Assembly (NCBI RefSeq): GCF_009730915.1
Contig: NC_052476.1
Span: 19,263,257 to 19,327,256 of the forward strand
Direction of reading: 5' to 3'
Origin: Dioscorea cayenensis subsp. rotundata
Taxonomy: Eukaryota > Streptophyta > Magnoliopsida > Dioscoreales > Dioscoreaceae
DNA length: 64,000 bases
The position numbers and the translations under genes are program-made. Each line of letters begins with the position of its first letter. Positions within the stretch are counted from its first letter, which is position 1. Shown here in pieces: positions 33,802-46,890 of this stretch. The notes under the pieces are model-generated. The model ran no database searches, was not told the origin of the DNA, and saw nothing but the letters and a program-made list of their open reading frames with translations.

Positions 33802-34720
33802 GTTCTTTTTAGAGGATTATTTATTTATTTATTTACTTTTGGAAAAAGATAATAGCACCTTATTAAGTAATGGAACCTCGATCTAAGTAAAAAGTTTTCT
33901 TATGAAAAGGAAAAGTCATAAAGGTTATGAGGTTTATGTTTGGTGAAATAGCTTTTCAATTATTTTTTTCATGGGCTAGGGATAATGATAAGTTAATTAT
34001 TTCTTTTTTATCATCACATGGATGTTGTTGGCTTAGGTATGCGTTAAAATACATCTAATATGCTAATCTATTCTCCAATTATTGTTAGCTTAGGTAATGT
34101 AATAATAAGCTAATTATTACTATTTTTTTATCATATAGTAAGCTTAATTAATCTATTCTCCAACTGTGGTTTGAAATCGACTATGACTTCTTTGGATTAA
34201 ACTCTTTAATAGTCAGTTCAAAGCATTATCGGCTTATTACAAAAATAAACTTAAACACGTAGCTTATGATGTTGATATGATGATTGCATATGTCACACAT
34301 AATTCTGTGATGTTGATGTAGATATTACTATGAACCATGTAATTCATGATGTTGATTTAATTAGTTATTACATGTGCATGATGGTGATCTAGTTTTTGCA
34401 TAGTACACGTAACTTATGATGTTGATCTAGTTATTATATGTGTGCCATCTAATTCATGTGTAGTTCTTACATGTGTACTCATAATTCAAAATGTTGATCT
34501 AGTTATTTTGTTATGTGTGCCATGTAATTCATGATGATGATCTACTTGTTACATATGTACACATTATTCACGATGTTGATCTGGTTATTAAGTATGTGGC
34601 TGCACACGATATTCATGATGTTGATTTAGTTATTACATATATACACATAATTCATGATGCCCAAATCAGTTATGAGCTTAAAGTTTGTTTAGCTTTTACT
34701 TGCTATATATATAATAGATT
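33802..34720. repeat. Upstream region of GLP-A2 with ~40-bp minisatellite
   Basis: No real gene. From about 34255 to 34680 imperfect units containing 'cataattcatgatgttgatc' and 'tagttattacatgtg' recur about ten times, as upstream of GLP-A1. The 77-codon frame at 34515-34748 is a translation of these repeats. Confidence 0.8.
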
Positions 34721-35661
34721 TTATGTATGTAACAAAATATCAAAATAATAACTAAATTATATATAATAAGGTATCATGTACCAAAGCATCTAACAACAAA
34801 CTTTGTTTAATTTATTTCTTAAAATTATTGAATAACCATTAGAGATGATAATGCATCTTATCATGACTAAAATCATATATATATATATATATATATATAT
34901 AGTCACTAAATATGACATCACCTACCATTAGTATGCATCTACATGCTGAATGACATTTTACCAATTCAAAGCTAATTAGAATTTATCAATCATATTATGA
35001 AAGGAAAAACTTTTGTACAAATTTGATATTTATTAAAATTAAAAAGGTTATTTCACAAAAACACCTTAATCTTGTTGACATTTCATTTTCTAAAAGAGAT
35101 ACACCATTCACCATTTTCTGAATAAACTGGTGTAAAGAGTTGTAAACAATAGTTATTGCAACTCATACAATTATCTTTCTAGTATCTCTTACAATAACTT
35201 TAACTTTTTATTCTATGTATATAATTAAATTCATATTTTGTATTACATTATTAACAAACATGAGTATGTAATGCAGAAGCTGGTGTCCAGTGAATGGGTA
35301 TGTTAAGAATAAATAAGAATTAATAATATGGTTGATTAAAAAATTAAGAGATGTGTGATCACATCAAGCACAATAATTAGGGGAGCTAATTATGTTTGTT
35401 CTGAAATGAACAAATATGGAGTTCGTCTATATAAATATTTTAAAATATACAAAAAAAAAAAAAAATTTGTTGTTTTGGATGAAGTTCATGAAATTCTATA
35501 TATCAATGAGATTTCATATTTGAGCAATGCAAATGTTATTTGATAGTTGTCTAAAAATTATCAACCAATTAAAATATTCACAGTTGTGTTTCATCACTTG
35601 AACTTAATCGAGAATTAGGTTTTGCTTCGTTAATTATCTATAAAAATTTGTTAATTTATGA

Positions 35662-35721
<60 letters not shown>

Positions 35722-35859
35722 CATGTTTAAATTAATTATTCATGAATTATCTGGTACCCATATATTCAATAGACTTTTTCATACTATTTAAAATTCAAAT
35801 TCAAGATTTGAGGTTTTCAACCCTGTACCCAACTAATCAATCTCATATATATATATATA

Positions 35860-35909
<50 letters not shown>

Positions 35910-36075
35910 ACTAAACAATATTTGATTGGTTCTTGACTTGAATTAATAATCTTGAAATTATTGCATATCCTTAATTAGGTGAGAGAAATTAGCTCATTTG
36001 CTTTTGAACTTTTATTCCCTCATTTTCTATTGTTTCTTAAATTCATGAAAATATAGTAATTAGAAATTCAATAAA
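34721..36075. other. AT-rich intergenic DNA, no gene seen
   Basis: Contains long (TA)n tracts at 34877-34900, 35667-35718 and 35846-35906. ORFs here are translations of low-complexity sequence. Confidence 0.6.
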
Positions 36076-37075
36076 NNNNNNNNNNNNNNNNNNNNNNNNN
36101 NNNNNNNNNNNNNNNNNNNNNNNNNNNNNNNNNNNNNNNNNNNNNNNNNNNNNNNNNNNNNNNNNNNNNNNNNNNNNNNNNNNNNNNNNNNNNNNNNNNN
36201 NNNNNNNNNNNNNNNNNNNNNNNNNNNNNNNNNNNNNNNNNNNNNNNNNNNNNNNNNNNNNNNNNNNNNNNNNNNNNNNNNNNNNNNNNNNNNNNNNNNN
36301 NNNNNNNNNNNNNNNNNNNNNNNNNNNNNNNNNNNNNNNNNNNNNNNNNNNNNNNNNNNNNNNNNNNNNNNNNNNNNNNNNNNNNNNNNNNNNNNNNNNN
36401 NNNNNNNNNNNNNNNNNNNNNNNNNNNNNNNNNNNNNNNNNNNNNNNNNNNNNNNNNNNNNNNNNNNNNNNNNNNNNNNNNNNNNNNNNNNNNNNNNNNN
36501 NNNNNNNNNNNNNNNNNNNNNNNNNNNNNNNNNNNNNNNNNNNNNNNNNNNNNNNNNNNNNNNNNNNNNNNNNNNNNNNNNNNNNNNNNNNNNNNNNNNN
36601 NNNNNNNNNNNNNNNNNNNNNNNNNNNNNNNNNNNNNNNNNNNNNNNNNNNNNNNNNNNNNNNNNNNNNNNNNNNNNNNNNNNNNNNNNNNNNNNNNNNN
36701 NNNNNNNNNNNNNNNNNNNNNNNNNNNNNNNNNNNNNNNNNNNNNNNNNNNNNNNNNNNNNNNNNNNNNNNNNNNNNNNNNNNNNNNNNNNNNNNNNNNN
36801 NNNNNNNNNNNNNNNNNNNNNNNNNNNNNNNNNNNNNNNNNNNNNNNNNNNNNNNNNNNNNNNNNNNNNNNNNNNNNNNNNNNNNNNNNNNNNNNNNNNN
36901 NNNNNNNNNNNNNNNNNNNNNNNNNNNNNNNNNNNNNNNNNNNNNNNNNNNNNNNNNNNNNNNNNNNNNNNNNNNNNNNNNNNNNNNNNNNNNNNNNNNN
37001 NNNNNNNNNNNNNNNNNNNNNNNNNNNNNNNNNNNNNNNNNNNNNNNNNNNNNNNNNNNNNNNNNNNNNNNNNNN
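36076..37075. other. Assembly gap, 1,000 N
   Basis: Exactly 1,000 undetermined bases, a conventional scaffold placeholder. The true distance and content are unknown. Confidence 0.99.
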
Positions 37076-37723
37076 TTTGCTTGTGTTTTAAGCTGGAGTT
37101 ATGAGATATAGAAATATCTGCAGAAAAATCTCTAACTTATTATTTAATTTTTTTTTTACCTTACGATTCCTTAAAAATTTCATAAGAATTTTATTTATTA
37201 TTAGTTTTGTTCACGTAATTAATGTTTATATTACATTTTTCTTTTAATACTATTAGGTTAAAGAACCTAAGTTATTCAATATTGTAATATATATTACATT
37301 AACAGTGATGGCAATACCAGAGTTTAAGTAACTCATTTATTCATCAAGCTCAAGTCAAACTAAATTAAGTACGTTTTGAAAATCTAAAAAAATTTGATGT
37401 TAATGACATATACAACAACATTAATATATTAAAATTTTATTAAACAGTGTTGATAATTATTTTTTAATACATATAATTCTAAGAGAAAATCGTTTGAACT
37501 CATTCAATATCCTACAAAATTAATATATTTGTCCTTCTAAACCTCACTCTTGACTTTTCACTTCAACTCCCACTAGTCAACGCAGCCATCAAAGTTGACC
37601 ATTCAACCCATTTCAGTCAAACTTATCAACCTGCATATCATGCTTCCATATATATATATATAAACAGGCATATGGCCATACACATATCAAGAACATATAT
37701 AGCATCAAGCAAAGTAGTAAATA

Positions 37724-38032
37724 ATGATGCATTGGAGAAGAAAAGAAAGCCAACCGGTGGCTATGTATGAGAGATTGATCGATGAGAAAGACTACGAGAG
37801 GTGTACCAGAGAAAGAGCACGGAAAGGATGTATTCCGGTGATTGTCGGAGAGGAGGATGAGTGCTCTGAGAAGTTTTTGATGCAAGTTGAGCTCTTGAGT
37901 GACCCGAGGATCGCCGTGTTGTTAGAGATGGCGGCCGGAGAGTTTGGTTACCGACAACAAGGGATACTGAGAATACCTTGTGATGCCGAGTATTTTCGAC
38001 AAGTTGTAGCAGTGGTAGCAAAACATAGATGA
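37724..38032 (+). CDS. SAUR-like auxin-responsive protein
   Basis: A single-exon, 102-residue small protein. The conserved SAUR core is present: 'KGCIPVIVGEE', 'LMQVELLSDPRIAVLLEMAA', 'EFGYRQQGILRIPCD', then 'EYFRQVV'. The Arg/Lys/Glu-rich N-terminus and short C-terminus are typical. SAUR proteins are short-lived regulators; the best-known ones inhibit PP2C.D phosphatases and so activate plasma-membrane H+-ATPase in cell expansion. The start ATG at 37724 is followed by a second ATG nine codons later than is usual for SAUR starts; 37724 gives the more typical length. A TATA-like 'tatatatataaacag' lies about 70 bp upstream. It faces a second SAUR gene about 1 kb away, with no introns in either, as usual for clustered SAURs. 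Confidence 0.93.
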   Translation: MMHWRRKESQPVAMYERLIDEKDYERCTRERARKGCIPVIVGEEDECSEKFLMQVELLSDPRIAVLLEMAAGEFGYRQQGILRIPCDAEYFRQVVAVVAKHR

Positions 38033-38059
38033 TATATGTTTCATCCATCTAGTACAGAT

Positions 38060-38600
38060 CCTGTCATTATTTTAGTAGAGATTATTAGTGTAGTGATGGT
38101 GATGAAGATGATGATCATCGTCATGTAACTTGCGAGTGTATAAATTAATGAGCAACTTGAAGTTTTTGTGTTCTTTGAGGATATATATATATACATATAT
38201 AATATATAAATTAAGTGTTCTGATTATAGATATTTCTGAAAAGATGAAGCTAGTTTTAATTGTGATTAGATGTTGATGATCATGATCATCATCATAATGT
38301 TTTGTAAATGTCTTGCATATATATGAATGGACAACTTGGAGTTCTGTTACCTTTCTTAATTTTTTTCTTTCGTGAAGGTGCAGTGAATGCAGGTGTTCTT
38401 TGAGAGGGTTTATATTCATTGAAGATTAAGTGAAGATCATTAATTTATGATTAAAAGGTGCTAATTTGGACCATTATGTGAAGATGATATTGATGATCAT
38501 GCCTTTCAAGTTTCTTGCATATATAGATCACTTGAAGTTTTGTGTTATATGAATTAGTTAAAAAGTTGTATCAACTTTCTTTGGTTTTTTCTTTCAGGAA
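38060..38600. repeat. Degenerate tandem repeats downstream of SAUR
   Basis: No gene. Blocks such as 'gatgatcat', 'tcttgcatatatatga' and 'caacttggagtt' recur two to three times in diverged form, which suggests duplicated 3'-UTR sequence. The minus-strand 115-codon frame here is His/Asp/Ile-rich and reflects these repeats. Confidence 0.5.
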
Positions 38601-39027
38601 CTAAGGAAGAACTTGTGATTAATAATTAATATGTTCACATGAACAAATTTTTTTTTTTTTAAATCTTTTGGAATGGGGCTAGAGATTGAGACTTTAAAGA
38701 ACCTTTTTCAAATTGCACCAAACCACAATGACCATGTATTAATCACACGGCCACACCATATAACACAAATTCTTCCGGAAAACTTCCAACCAACTTCTTC
38801 AAATTAAGTTCCACAACCCATGGAATAAACTCAGGAAAAGAACACCATGCAAAACTCTCATGCATGAATACAGTAATGAAATGAATTGAATCTTCTTCCC
38901 ATCTTAATATATATCCTCAAACTAAGTACTAAAAGAAATTAAAAACAAAGAAAGAATACAAGATTAAAAATGGCTCCTGAATGAATTAGTCAATGAATGA
39001 AATTACTTATCTAAATCATATTACTGG

Positions 39028-39306
39028 CTAGGAGTTTGAGAACAAGCTTCTAAAATGTTCAACACTGCATGGAATCCTCAAAACTCCTGGTTGATTATAA
39101 CCAAACTCTCTAGCAGCCATTTCAAGCAAGGAAACAAACTGAGGTTCCTTAAAAATGTCCACATGAACCAAAAACCTCTCTTCCATTTGCTCGCCTGAGT
39201 CTCTGATGATCACCGGAACATAGCCTTTTGGCGCTCTTCTTTCTATCTTCTTATCCTCCTCCGTGGACTCCACCAATTGTTTATAATACTTCATTACCTC
39301 CAACAT
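39028..39306 (-). CDS. SAUR-like auxin-responsive protein
   Basis: A single-exon minus-strand gene of 92 residues. The core 'KGYVPVIIRDSGEQMEERFL', 'VDIFKEPQFVSLLEMAA', 'EFGYNQPGVLRIPC' and 'EHFRSLF' identifies a SAUR. It has a short charged N-terminus and ends soon after the core. Compared with the neighbour at 37724 it is diverged outside the core, so this is an old duplicate. TA-rich promoter sequence with TATA-like elements lies at 39310-39370. Part of its upstream DNA (39425-39480) is matched, inverted, at 31284-31370. The role is expected to be in auxin-related growth, as for other SAURs. Confidence 0.92.
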   Translation of the reverse strand: MLEVMKYYKQLVESTEEDKKIERRAPKGYVPVIIRDSGEQMEERFLVHVDIFKEPQFVSLLEMAAREFGYNQPGVLRIPCSVEHFRSLFSNS

Positions 39307-39499
39307 ATATATATATGTACACTCTTCTTCCTCTTCGTCCCTACACTTTTAAGCATATATATATATACACTCTCTTTAATCAAATGCTCTTATATATATA
39401 TATAGTAGAGTAGTACTACATATCAAGCTTGGCATGCATATAAACATATGCATTAGGTGGTTAGAAGTTTCTTGTCTTGGACTCTGACGGAGCATGTGG

Positions 39500-40925
39500 A
39501 CACGGATAAGAAAGACTACATGCTTATTTTGAAGTTTTTTTTTACTGTTTTTGTTTTTAATTTTTTATTGTTGAAGTAATTCACTGTATTTTTTTTTTTG
39601 TTGTTAAAAGGACATGCTACATCACTCCATACACTCTTATCTGTATCCGCGGGGATTTGACCATATCATTCATAAGCCAAAATTTCTCTTTGGTGTCAAT
39701 AGACTAAGAGCCGATTGATATATTTATCAATTAAATTAGAGTTTGACCATTTAAGTTTTTAAAATTAATTTGTTTTTTTTAATGACTTGTAGTATAAACG
39801 ACAGGAAAAAACTGCATGAGAAAGATTAAGGAAGCTGCTCATGGTTCATGGTTTGCAAAGACAGAGATACATAGTCAATATCAAGATGCTCCTGTGCATG
39901 CACCAAACCAATAAACTTTTTGAATGAATCTTTTTTTTCAAAGACAATTACATATAAGAAAAGTGTAATTTTGCTTAGAAAGTCAAATATATATTGGAGG
40001 ATAGTTTATCTTTATCTTGTGTCATCTGTAAGACTCTAATCAAAGCTTAATCATCACTTTTGTTCAATTATATATAGACATAATTAGGCCTAATTCTTTA
40101 TCTTTTCACACATATATACATTGATGTTAAGGTCTTACTAATGTTAATTTGATTTTGCCATTATATACATTTTCAACTTTAGTTGTTCGATGCTTGTAAA
40201 CAAGATAAGCTCTAGGAAAATGCTCATAAATTTAGTAAGTCAAAGTTTAATTAATTAAGTAATTATATATATGTATATGTGACTGATATTAGTTTGTTCT
40301 CAAGTATTTTAAATAAAACTATTTGCATTTATAATATAAAATATCCTCTATGTCTAAAATCCATATATATAATTTAAAATTCACATAAATTTATACCTTT
40401 AATCTTAAATCACAGTACACAATAAAACATGTACATATTAAATCAAAATTTTTTTAAAAAGGAATATGCGCTTGACTGTGTTCCGAATTACTTTATTTAA
40501 AAAGTTTTTTTTTAACTTCAATATAACTCAATTTATTTAATATCGGTTAGTATAAACTATTTTCAAAATGGAATGGTAACAAATTTTTACCCAATGAGAA
40601 GGTTGAGGATCGACTCCCTCTCACATCACATCATTAGTTGAGATGAGCCACTTATCCACCCTATTAAAAAAAACAATTAACACACATATTTAAATTGAAA
40701 ATTAAAACTTTTAACTAATGGTTCATATATATTTATTAAAATTGAAATTCATTATATTAATATATAATTAATTATTTAAATTTGCGCAACCGATTTCATA
40801 TTAATAAAGTAATTCTCAATTATTAATCAAATCCAAATTCAATAAACATGAAAAGTTTAACATATTTTCTCAAGAATAAATTTATTTTCAAATTAAAATA
40901 TTTGTTCATACTTGTGTGTGGACGC

Positions 40926-40982
<57 letters not shown>

Positions 40983-41338
40983 CAAAGGCAACTATCACTC
41001 CCATTAAGGGATTGATAATTAAAGACGGAAATATATTGTGGTATATCAATTATGGTGGCTAATTATCGATAATTTAGAAATTCATTAACTTAGTTAGACG
41101 GATGAAAATTTTGTCACGTGCGACCGCCAACAAATTTTTCAAGAACCAAACTAAGATGATAAATCTTTTCTGCCATGTAACCCTAAATGCGAGAAATACA
41201 ACACCTACCACAAATGGTACACCGGACACATTAAATAATATTGTGAATAATATCTGGCCCTAAAAATAGTGATAAACAATACTATTACAGTCTATTGTGC
41301 AAGGCTTCCACCCTACACCTTGCCAATCATTGTCTGAG
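39500..41338. other. AT-rich intergenic DNA, possible SINE fragment
   Basis: No gene seen. At about 40570-40680 'ggaatggtaacaaattt...' followed by 'ttgaggatcgactccctctc' and an A-rich end resembles a tRNA-derived SINE. A (TA)n tract spans 40928-40980. The sequence at 40981-41338 is of unknown origin. Confidence 0.45.
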
Positions 41339-41509
41339 CACTACAAGAAAACAGGGGTATCAGAGGCGGAAAATTTTGTCACTGATAGGTAAAATTCCGT
41401 TGGTGATAACTTTTATTGACGGAAAATTCCATTAGAAATTTCAGCCACTGAAAAACAAGTCGCTAATGCAATTCCATTAGAAAAAACTATTCCATTAGTG
41501 ATGTTGAAG

Positions 41510-41514
41510 TATCA
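41510..41514 (+). repeat. Solo-LTR target duplication TATCA, left
   Basis: 'tatca' is repeated at 43251-43255. Joining the flanks recreates the CACTA repeat phrase 'tatcaccaacga'. Confidence 0.75.
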
Positions 41515-43250
41515 TAATAGGGATGCAAGTGTAGGTGCCGATCGTGTAATAAAGTGTGCGTGAAACCAAGATGTTAGTCCATAGGGAAGATTAAGAATAC
41601 TACTAGTAACCCTAGTTTTGAAAATTAGCCTAACTAATCAAGTGTTGTGTGTGAACAAAAGAAAGTAAAGCAAGACGTACGAAATAAAACAGGAGGGAAA
41701 TCATGAGAGGAAACGATGTTTCGGGTATAGCATCCCTCTAGGGTTTTATAAAGTGCAGGACAAATGTTGTCTAGGTATGTAATCTTATTTGAACTGAGAG
41801 GTTTTCTAAATCATATTAAATCCCTCGGTAGATGGCCGGTGAAGAGTAACTGAATCGGTGCAAAGCTGATACAATCATCCACACAATCGCATTAATAGTC
41901 TATGAAACCTCACTATGGATTAATGAGAATCTCTTAAGTAGGCAATCTTTCTTATAATGAGAGATTACCCCTAATCTGAATACAGAGTAGAGATGCGATT
42001 TCTCCTAAAATATACTCCACATGATTGCAAAGAGCACGAGAGACTCATTAACTCACAAGGGAGAATTGAGGGAGACAGGGTCTCCAAAGTACCCTATGTC
42101 TAGGTTTACTCATAATTCTCTCTAATAGTGGCATGCCTTTGTTAGGTGGGTATTTTCTACTCGTCACAAAGCACATCAAATATGATAACTAGAGTCTTCG
42201 CCATAATAGAAATCAAGCATTCAAACACATAGTTAGATTCAAATAGAATGGATTGCAATTAAGAAAACAAGTAAATCACATAAAAACAACAATCAATGTC
42301 AAAAGATAAACCCTAGAGTTCGACTATGCCTAAACACCTACAAATTAGCCCTCTATTAATGGAGGGCAACCATTCAAACAACAAGACACGATGAGAGACA
42401 TTGAAAACATAAAAACCCCTTCTCAATCGTGGTGGAGATGAATCGCAGAAGAAACCCTAGGAAAGCTTCCATGAACGCCGCCAAGATGAACTTGACGGCT
42501 ACGATCTACTTTCCCCTTGAATGTGGATCCAAATGTCCTCCTATCATAACCCCTTGAGCCATGGAGATTCGCCTCCTAGCTTTCTCCCTTAGCTTCGCCT
42601 CCCAGAAAAAGAATAAAAAATCCAAAAGAATTCCCTAAAAATCTTTATCAGATCTATTTATACTCGGTTGCTTAGGGGCTGCTTACAGGCATAAGGACGT
42701 GCCCGTAAAGAGCCGGAGAAATCAGGGTCGTGAACCTTACTGGAACACTTACGCCAGTAAGTCACATCGGTAATGTCTTTTGTCTGTATTACGGTCCAAC
42801 TTACGGCCGTAAGCACTGAACTCGTAAGCTTTACTATGCTGCACCTTGCACTCACCATTATGGGTATAAGCTCTGGTCGTAAGCTCCTTTATATGGTTCT
42901 TACCAGCATAAGTCCTGCCCGTAAGGTCCTTTGATTTGGCTCTGAACTTCTCCTTACGGGTATAAGCATGCCTACAAGGTTTTTTGGAAAGTTCTTACGG
43001 TCGTAAGCCAGGCCGTAAGCTGCCCATAAGACATCTAGTTTGCTTTGTTCAATTGATGTCGAGAGAGCTCCAGCTTCTTTCGTTTAGGGTCTGGAATGCT
43101 TCATTTGGTTCTCTCTTTTTTAAGTGTTGCTTGAAGCCTGAGAATACAAAATACACTAAGTTTACCACCGAATTCCACAATATGATCCTAATACAAGTCA
43201 AATGAGTGTATAAAATGAAATGAAATAATAGAACATTTGTACACTCATCA
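41515..43250 (-). mobile_element. Solo LTR, gypsy-like family, copy 2
   Basis: A 1.74-kb LTR in reverse orientation, inserted in the CACTA repeats and flanked by TATCA. It shares long blocks with 13445-14562, 44630-46091 and 57060-58295. Its U3 part (42650-43020) is packed with 'cttacg(g)(c)cgtaag'-type inverted motifs. There is no internal domain, so it arose by LTR-LTR recombination. ORFs inside it are chance. Confidence 0.82.
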
Positions 43251-43255
43251 TATCA
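43251..43255 (+). repeat. Solo-LTR target duplication TATCA, right
   Basis: 'tatca', matching 41510-41514. Confidence 0.75.
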
Positions 43256-44430
43256 CCAACGAAATTTTTAGTTAGTGACGCAACGGGGATAGGGTTGAAG
43301 ACTTGTTTAGTCTGAGAATGCCCAAGTCAACAACAAAGTAACAAACCTAAATCCTGTTTAGTTTAAGAATACCTAGGGATTTAGAGAAAAGAACAAACTA
43401 AATATTATTTCATTCAAAAACCACCCTTCATATCCCGAAGACTTACAATTAAATAGACCAACAAAAAAAAAAACATAAAAAGGAAACAAATTGAAAATTT
43501 GCCAAAACTAAAAAATTCCCAATTGACATTATAGAAATAAAAATCATAACTAAACAAAGCGAATGCCAAAAACGGCGCCTCAATAAGAGATTCATAGCTT
43601 GAGATATGGTTGGACGAAATCTTTCCATAAATGGTAAAATTGCTATTTTCGAGGACAGATGATGGAATTTGACCGAAAAATGATATGACTCACGAACTTA
43701 CACAACAAGCTCGTGACTTGTGTTTGTTGACTTGTTTTCCATCTAATGGGATCCTCTGATCACCAAAATTAGCTATTCAGGGAAATTACCAATATGACCA
43801 TGCGTAGGTCATGCCCCACTTGTCCATGTAGGGACATGCTAGTTCATCAATCCGGGCCGCATCAATTAGTGAAGGCATTTACTAATTAATAATAAAATTC
43901 CGTTACTGAAGGTATTTATTACCAACGGAATTCTGTCTTTGATTTGACATCAATGGAATTCCGTCACTAAAGGTATTTATTACCAACGGAATTTTGTCTT
44001 TGATTTGTCACCAATGGAATTCCGTCACTAAAGGTTTTATTACCAATGGAATTTTGTTGCTAATAGTCTTTATAACCAACAGGCCCGTCACTGAAGGTGT
44101 TTATTACCAACGGGATTTTCGCCTCCGATAATCTTTATCACCAATAAAATTCCGTCCTTGAAGGTTTTTATTACCAACGAAATTTCATCTCAGATAGTCT
44201 TTATCACGAATGGAATTCCGTCACTAAAGATGTTTATTACCAATGGAATTCCGTATCTGATAGTCTTTATCACCCATGGAATTCAGTCCTTGAAGATGTT
44301 TATTAGCAACGGAATTCATCATTGAAAGTATTTATTACCAACGGAATTCCGTCTCTAATAGTTTTTATCACCCACAGAATTCAGTCCCTAAAAATTTTTA
44401 TTACTAACGGAATTCTGTTTTTGATGTATT

Positions 44431-44629
44431 TTTAAAGGTAAGGAATAAAGCTAATATGTTTATATACAAATAAATAAATATATATATATATATATATACA
44501 CACACGCACATCGACTCACACAAAGAGAGTAATAATCAAAATTATAAAATTCTTTTCCTATCTCATAAAAAAACACAGAGTAATAATCTAATGTATTTAT
44601 AATATCGAACTCTATAAAAGAATCATATC
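44431..44629. other. Short intergenic AT-rich segment
   Basis: TA/CA microsatellite at 44478-44510. No gene seen. Confidence 0.5.
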
Positions 44630-46091
44630 TGATAGGGTTGCAAGTGTACATGCCGATTATGTAATAAAGTGTGCATGAAAGCAGGATGTCGGTCCACAGG
44701 GAAGAATAAGATTACTAGTAATAACTCTAGTTCCAAAAATGAGTCTAAACAATCGAGTGATGTGTGTGAACAAAAGAAAGTAAAAGCAAGAAGTATGAAA
44801 TAAAACAAGAGGGAAATCAAGGGAGGAAACGATGTCCGAGGAGGAAAAGATGTCCGAGTATATCATCCTTCTAGGGTTTTGATATAGTGAAGGACAAAGG
44901 GTTGTCTAAGTATGCAATCCTATTTAAACTGAGAGGATTTCTGAATCATACTAAACCCAATCTGTAGAGGGTGAAGAGTAACTTAATCGGTGCAGAGCTG
45001 ATATAGTCATCCACATAATCGCATTAGCACTCTATGAAAGCTCACCGTGGATTAATAAGAATCTCTTAAGTAGGTAATCTCTATTATGAGAAGAGATTAC
45101 CTCTGATCCGAATATAAAATAGAGATGTGATTTTTCTTAAAATCTACTCTACACGATTGCAAAGAACATGGAGATACTCATTAACTCACTCGGGAGAATT
45201 GAGGGAGACTGGGTCTCCAAAGTACCCTATGTCTAGGCTTACTCACAATTCCCTCTAATCGCGGCATGTCTATACTAAGTGGGTATTTTTTCTCGTCAGA
45301 AAAAATAATAAGTATGATAACTAGGGCTTTCGCACAATAGAAATCAAGCATTCAAACACGCAATTAGATTCAAATAGAATGGATTGTAATAAAGAAAACA
45401 AGTAAATCATATAAATTCAACAACTAATATCAAAGATAAACCCTAGAGTTCAACTATGGCCAAACATCTAACAAATTAGTCCTCCATTAATGGAGAGCAA
45501 TAATACAATCCAAATGAAATAAAATACTTGAAAAGAATAATAAACTCCCTCAAGGCTTGCCATATCTTCCCCTTGATGTCTCCTCTCCAGACAAGATATG
45601 CAATGAAAAACTCCCAAATTGCCGGCCTAAAGGGCAGCTAAAGAATAAAAAACAAGATCCCCCCAAAACCCTAATTTTTGGCTTTTATAACTCAAAAATC
45701 GAGGGTCCTTACTGTCGTAAGGTCTCTTTACATCCCGATGAGCTTATGGGCGTAATAGTGCCCGTAAGCTTCTTGGGTTGGGCTTACGGCAATAATAGTG
45801 CCATAACAATACCGCAAATAGTGATTTTCTATAGTAACATAAATAGCGCACTGCTACAGTAACACACCCGTAAGCTCGCCCATAAATCACTTTTTAGAAA
45901 CTCTATTTCTCTTCTAAAATTAGTTTAAATCGCCTCAAACTTGTTCCTCTTGATCAACATGTCTTCATTCTAGCCTGAATATGAAATAGAAAATGAATTA
46001 AGCACCAAATTCAATGATATATTCTTCAATTACATGTAAAGTGTTATAAATAATAATTAATAATAAAATATATTTATTCAAGCACGTATAA
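44630..46091 (-). mobile_element. Solo LTR, gypsy-like family, copy 3
   Basis: Begins TGATAGGGTTGCAAGTG, the inverted LTR end, and runs about 1.46 kb with the same blocks as copy 2. A possible 5-bp duplication 'atatc' lies at 44625-44629 and 46092-46096. The right border is less certain because the tail has diverged. It contains the same 'cttacgg' motifs in the U3 portion. No coding domain. Confidence 0.75.
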
Positions 46092-46096
46092 ATATC

Positions 46097-46116
46097 AAAA
46101 TTATATAGTTCTCATC

Positions 46117-46163
<47 letters not shown>

Positions 46164-46399
46164 CTTATATATATATGGATACGTTGTGCCTCATGCATGA
46201 CCCAAAGAGAAATTAATTGGAACGTATCTTGAAAAGTCACGTATTACTAACCATCTTTTACCATTTCTTACGACTTTGTCAAACAATAATTATTAATTAA
46301 TTGTTTTCACTTAACAAATTGAAAAAATAATGCACCAATTAAACACCTAATCTTGAAGACTTTCATTTCACAAAAGGAAATTTCACCCGCCAAAAAATC
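46097..46399. other. Upstream region of GLP-B1
   Basis: A (TA)n tract at 46118-46163, then AT-rich promoter sequence. No gene. Confidence 0.5.
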
Positions 46400-46408
46400 T
46401 ATATAAGC
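46400..46408 (+). promoter_or_regulatory. TATA box of GLP-B1
   Basis: 'ctatataag' lies 69 bp before the ATG, at the position shared by the family. Confidence 0.7.
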
Positions 46409-46885
46409 CCGCTCAAACCCTCCATTTCCTTCATCCCTCCATTCTTCATCATACTTTCAAGCAAAAGTTCCCAAGAATGGCTCCAACTCAAACATTTCTC
46501 TTTCTTGCTTTTCTTGCAATAACTTCATCTCTTTGCTTTGCTTCTGATCCTAGTCCTCTCCAAGACTTCTGCGTTGCTGATAACACTTCAAATGGTACGT
46601 ACACCTTATTCCATTCTTAATAATATTGACTGACTAATTAGTCTATGTTTTTTTGTTTTTAATTATACTAATGAATACAAGCATGCAACGCAGTGTTTGT
46701 GAATGGGTTTGTGTGCAAGAACCCTGCAATGGTGACAGCCAATGATTTCTTTCTCTCTGGCCTAAACAAGCCTGGTGACACATCAAGTCCTCCAGGTTCT
46801 AAGGTAACTCCAGCCAATGTAGCTCAAATACCAGGGTTAAACACTCTTGGTGTATCTTTGGCTCGCATAGACTTTGCTCCTGGTG

Positions 46886-46890
46886 GACTT
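46886..46890 (+). repeat. Copia target duplication GACTT, left
   Basis: 'gactt', repeated at 51987-51991. Confidence 0.93.

Larger units (their letters stand above)
41339..44430 (+). mobile_element. Truncated CACTA element with nested solo LTR
   Basis: Starts CACTACAAGAAAACAGGGG. It is followed by subterminal repeats of 'accaacggaattccgtc' / 'tttatcacc' that return densely at 43860-44420 with a period near 60-65 bp. No matching right terminus (cttgtagtg) was found, so the element is truncated or its end has decayed. No transposase was recognised. It is a different family from the element at 19226. Confidence 0.78.

Noticed and set aside
38072-38419. 115-codon minus-strand frame rich in His/Asp
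   Set aside because: It is a translation of degenerate repeats downstream of the SAUR gene, with no domain and low-complexity composition.
41339-44430. A complete second CACTA element
   Set aside because: The left terminus is clear, but no inverted right terminus or 3-bp duplication was found.
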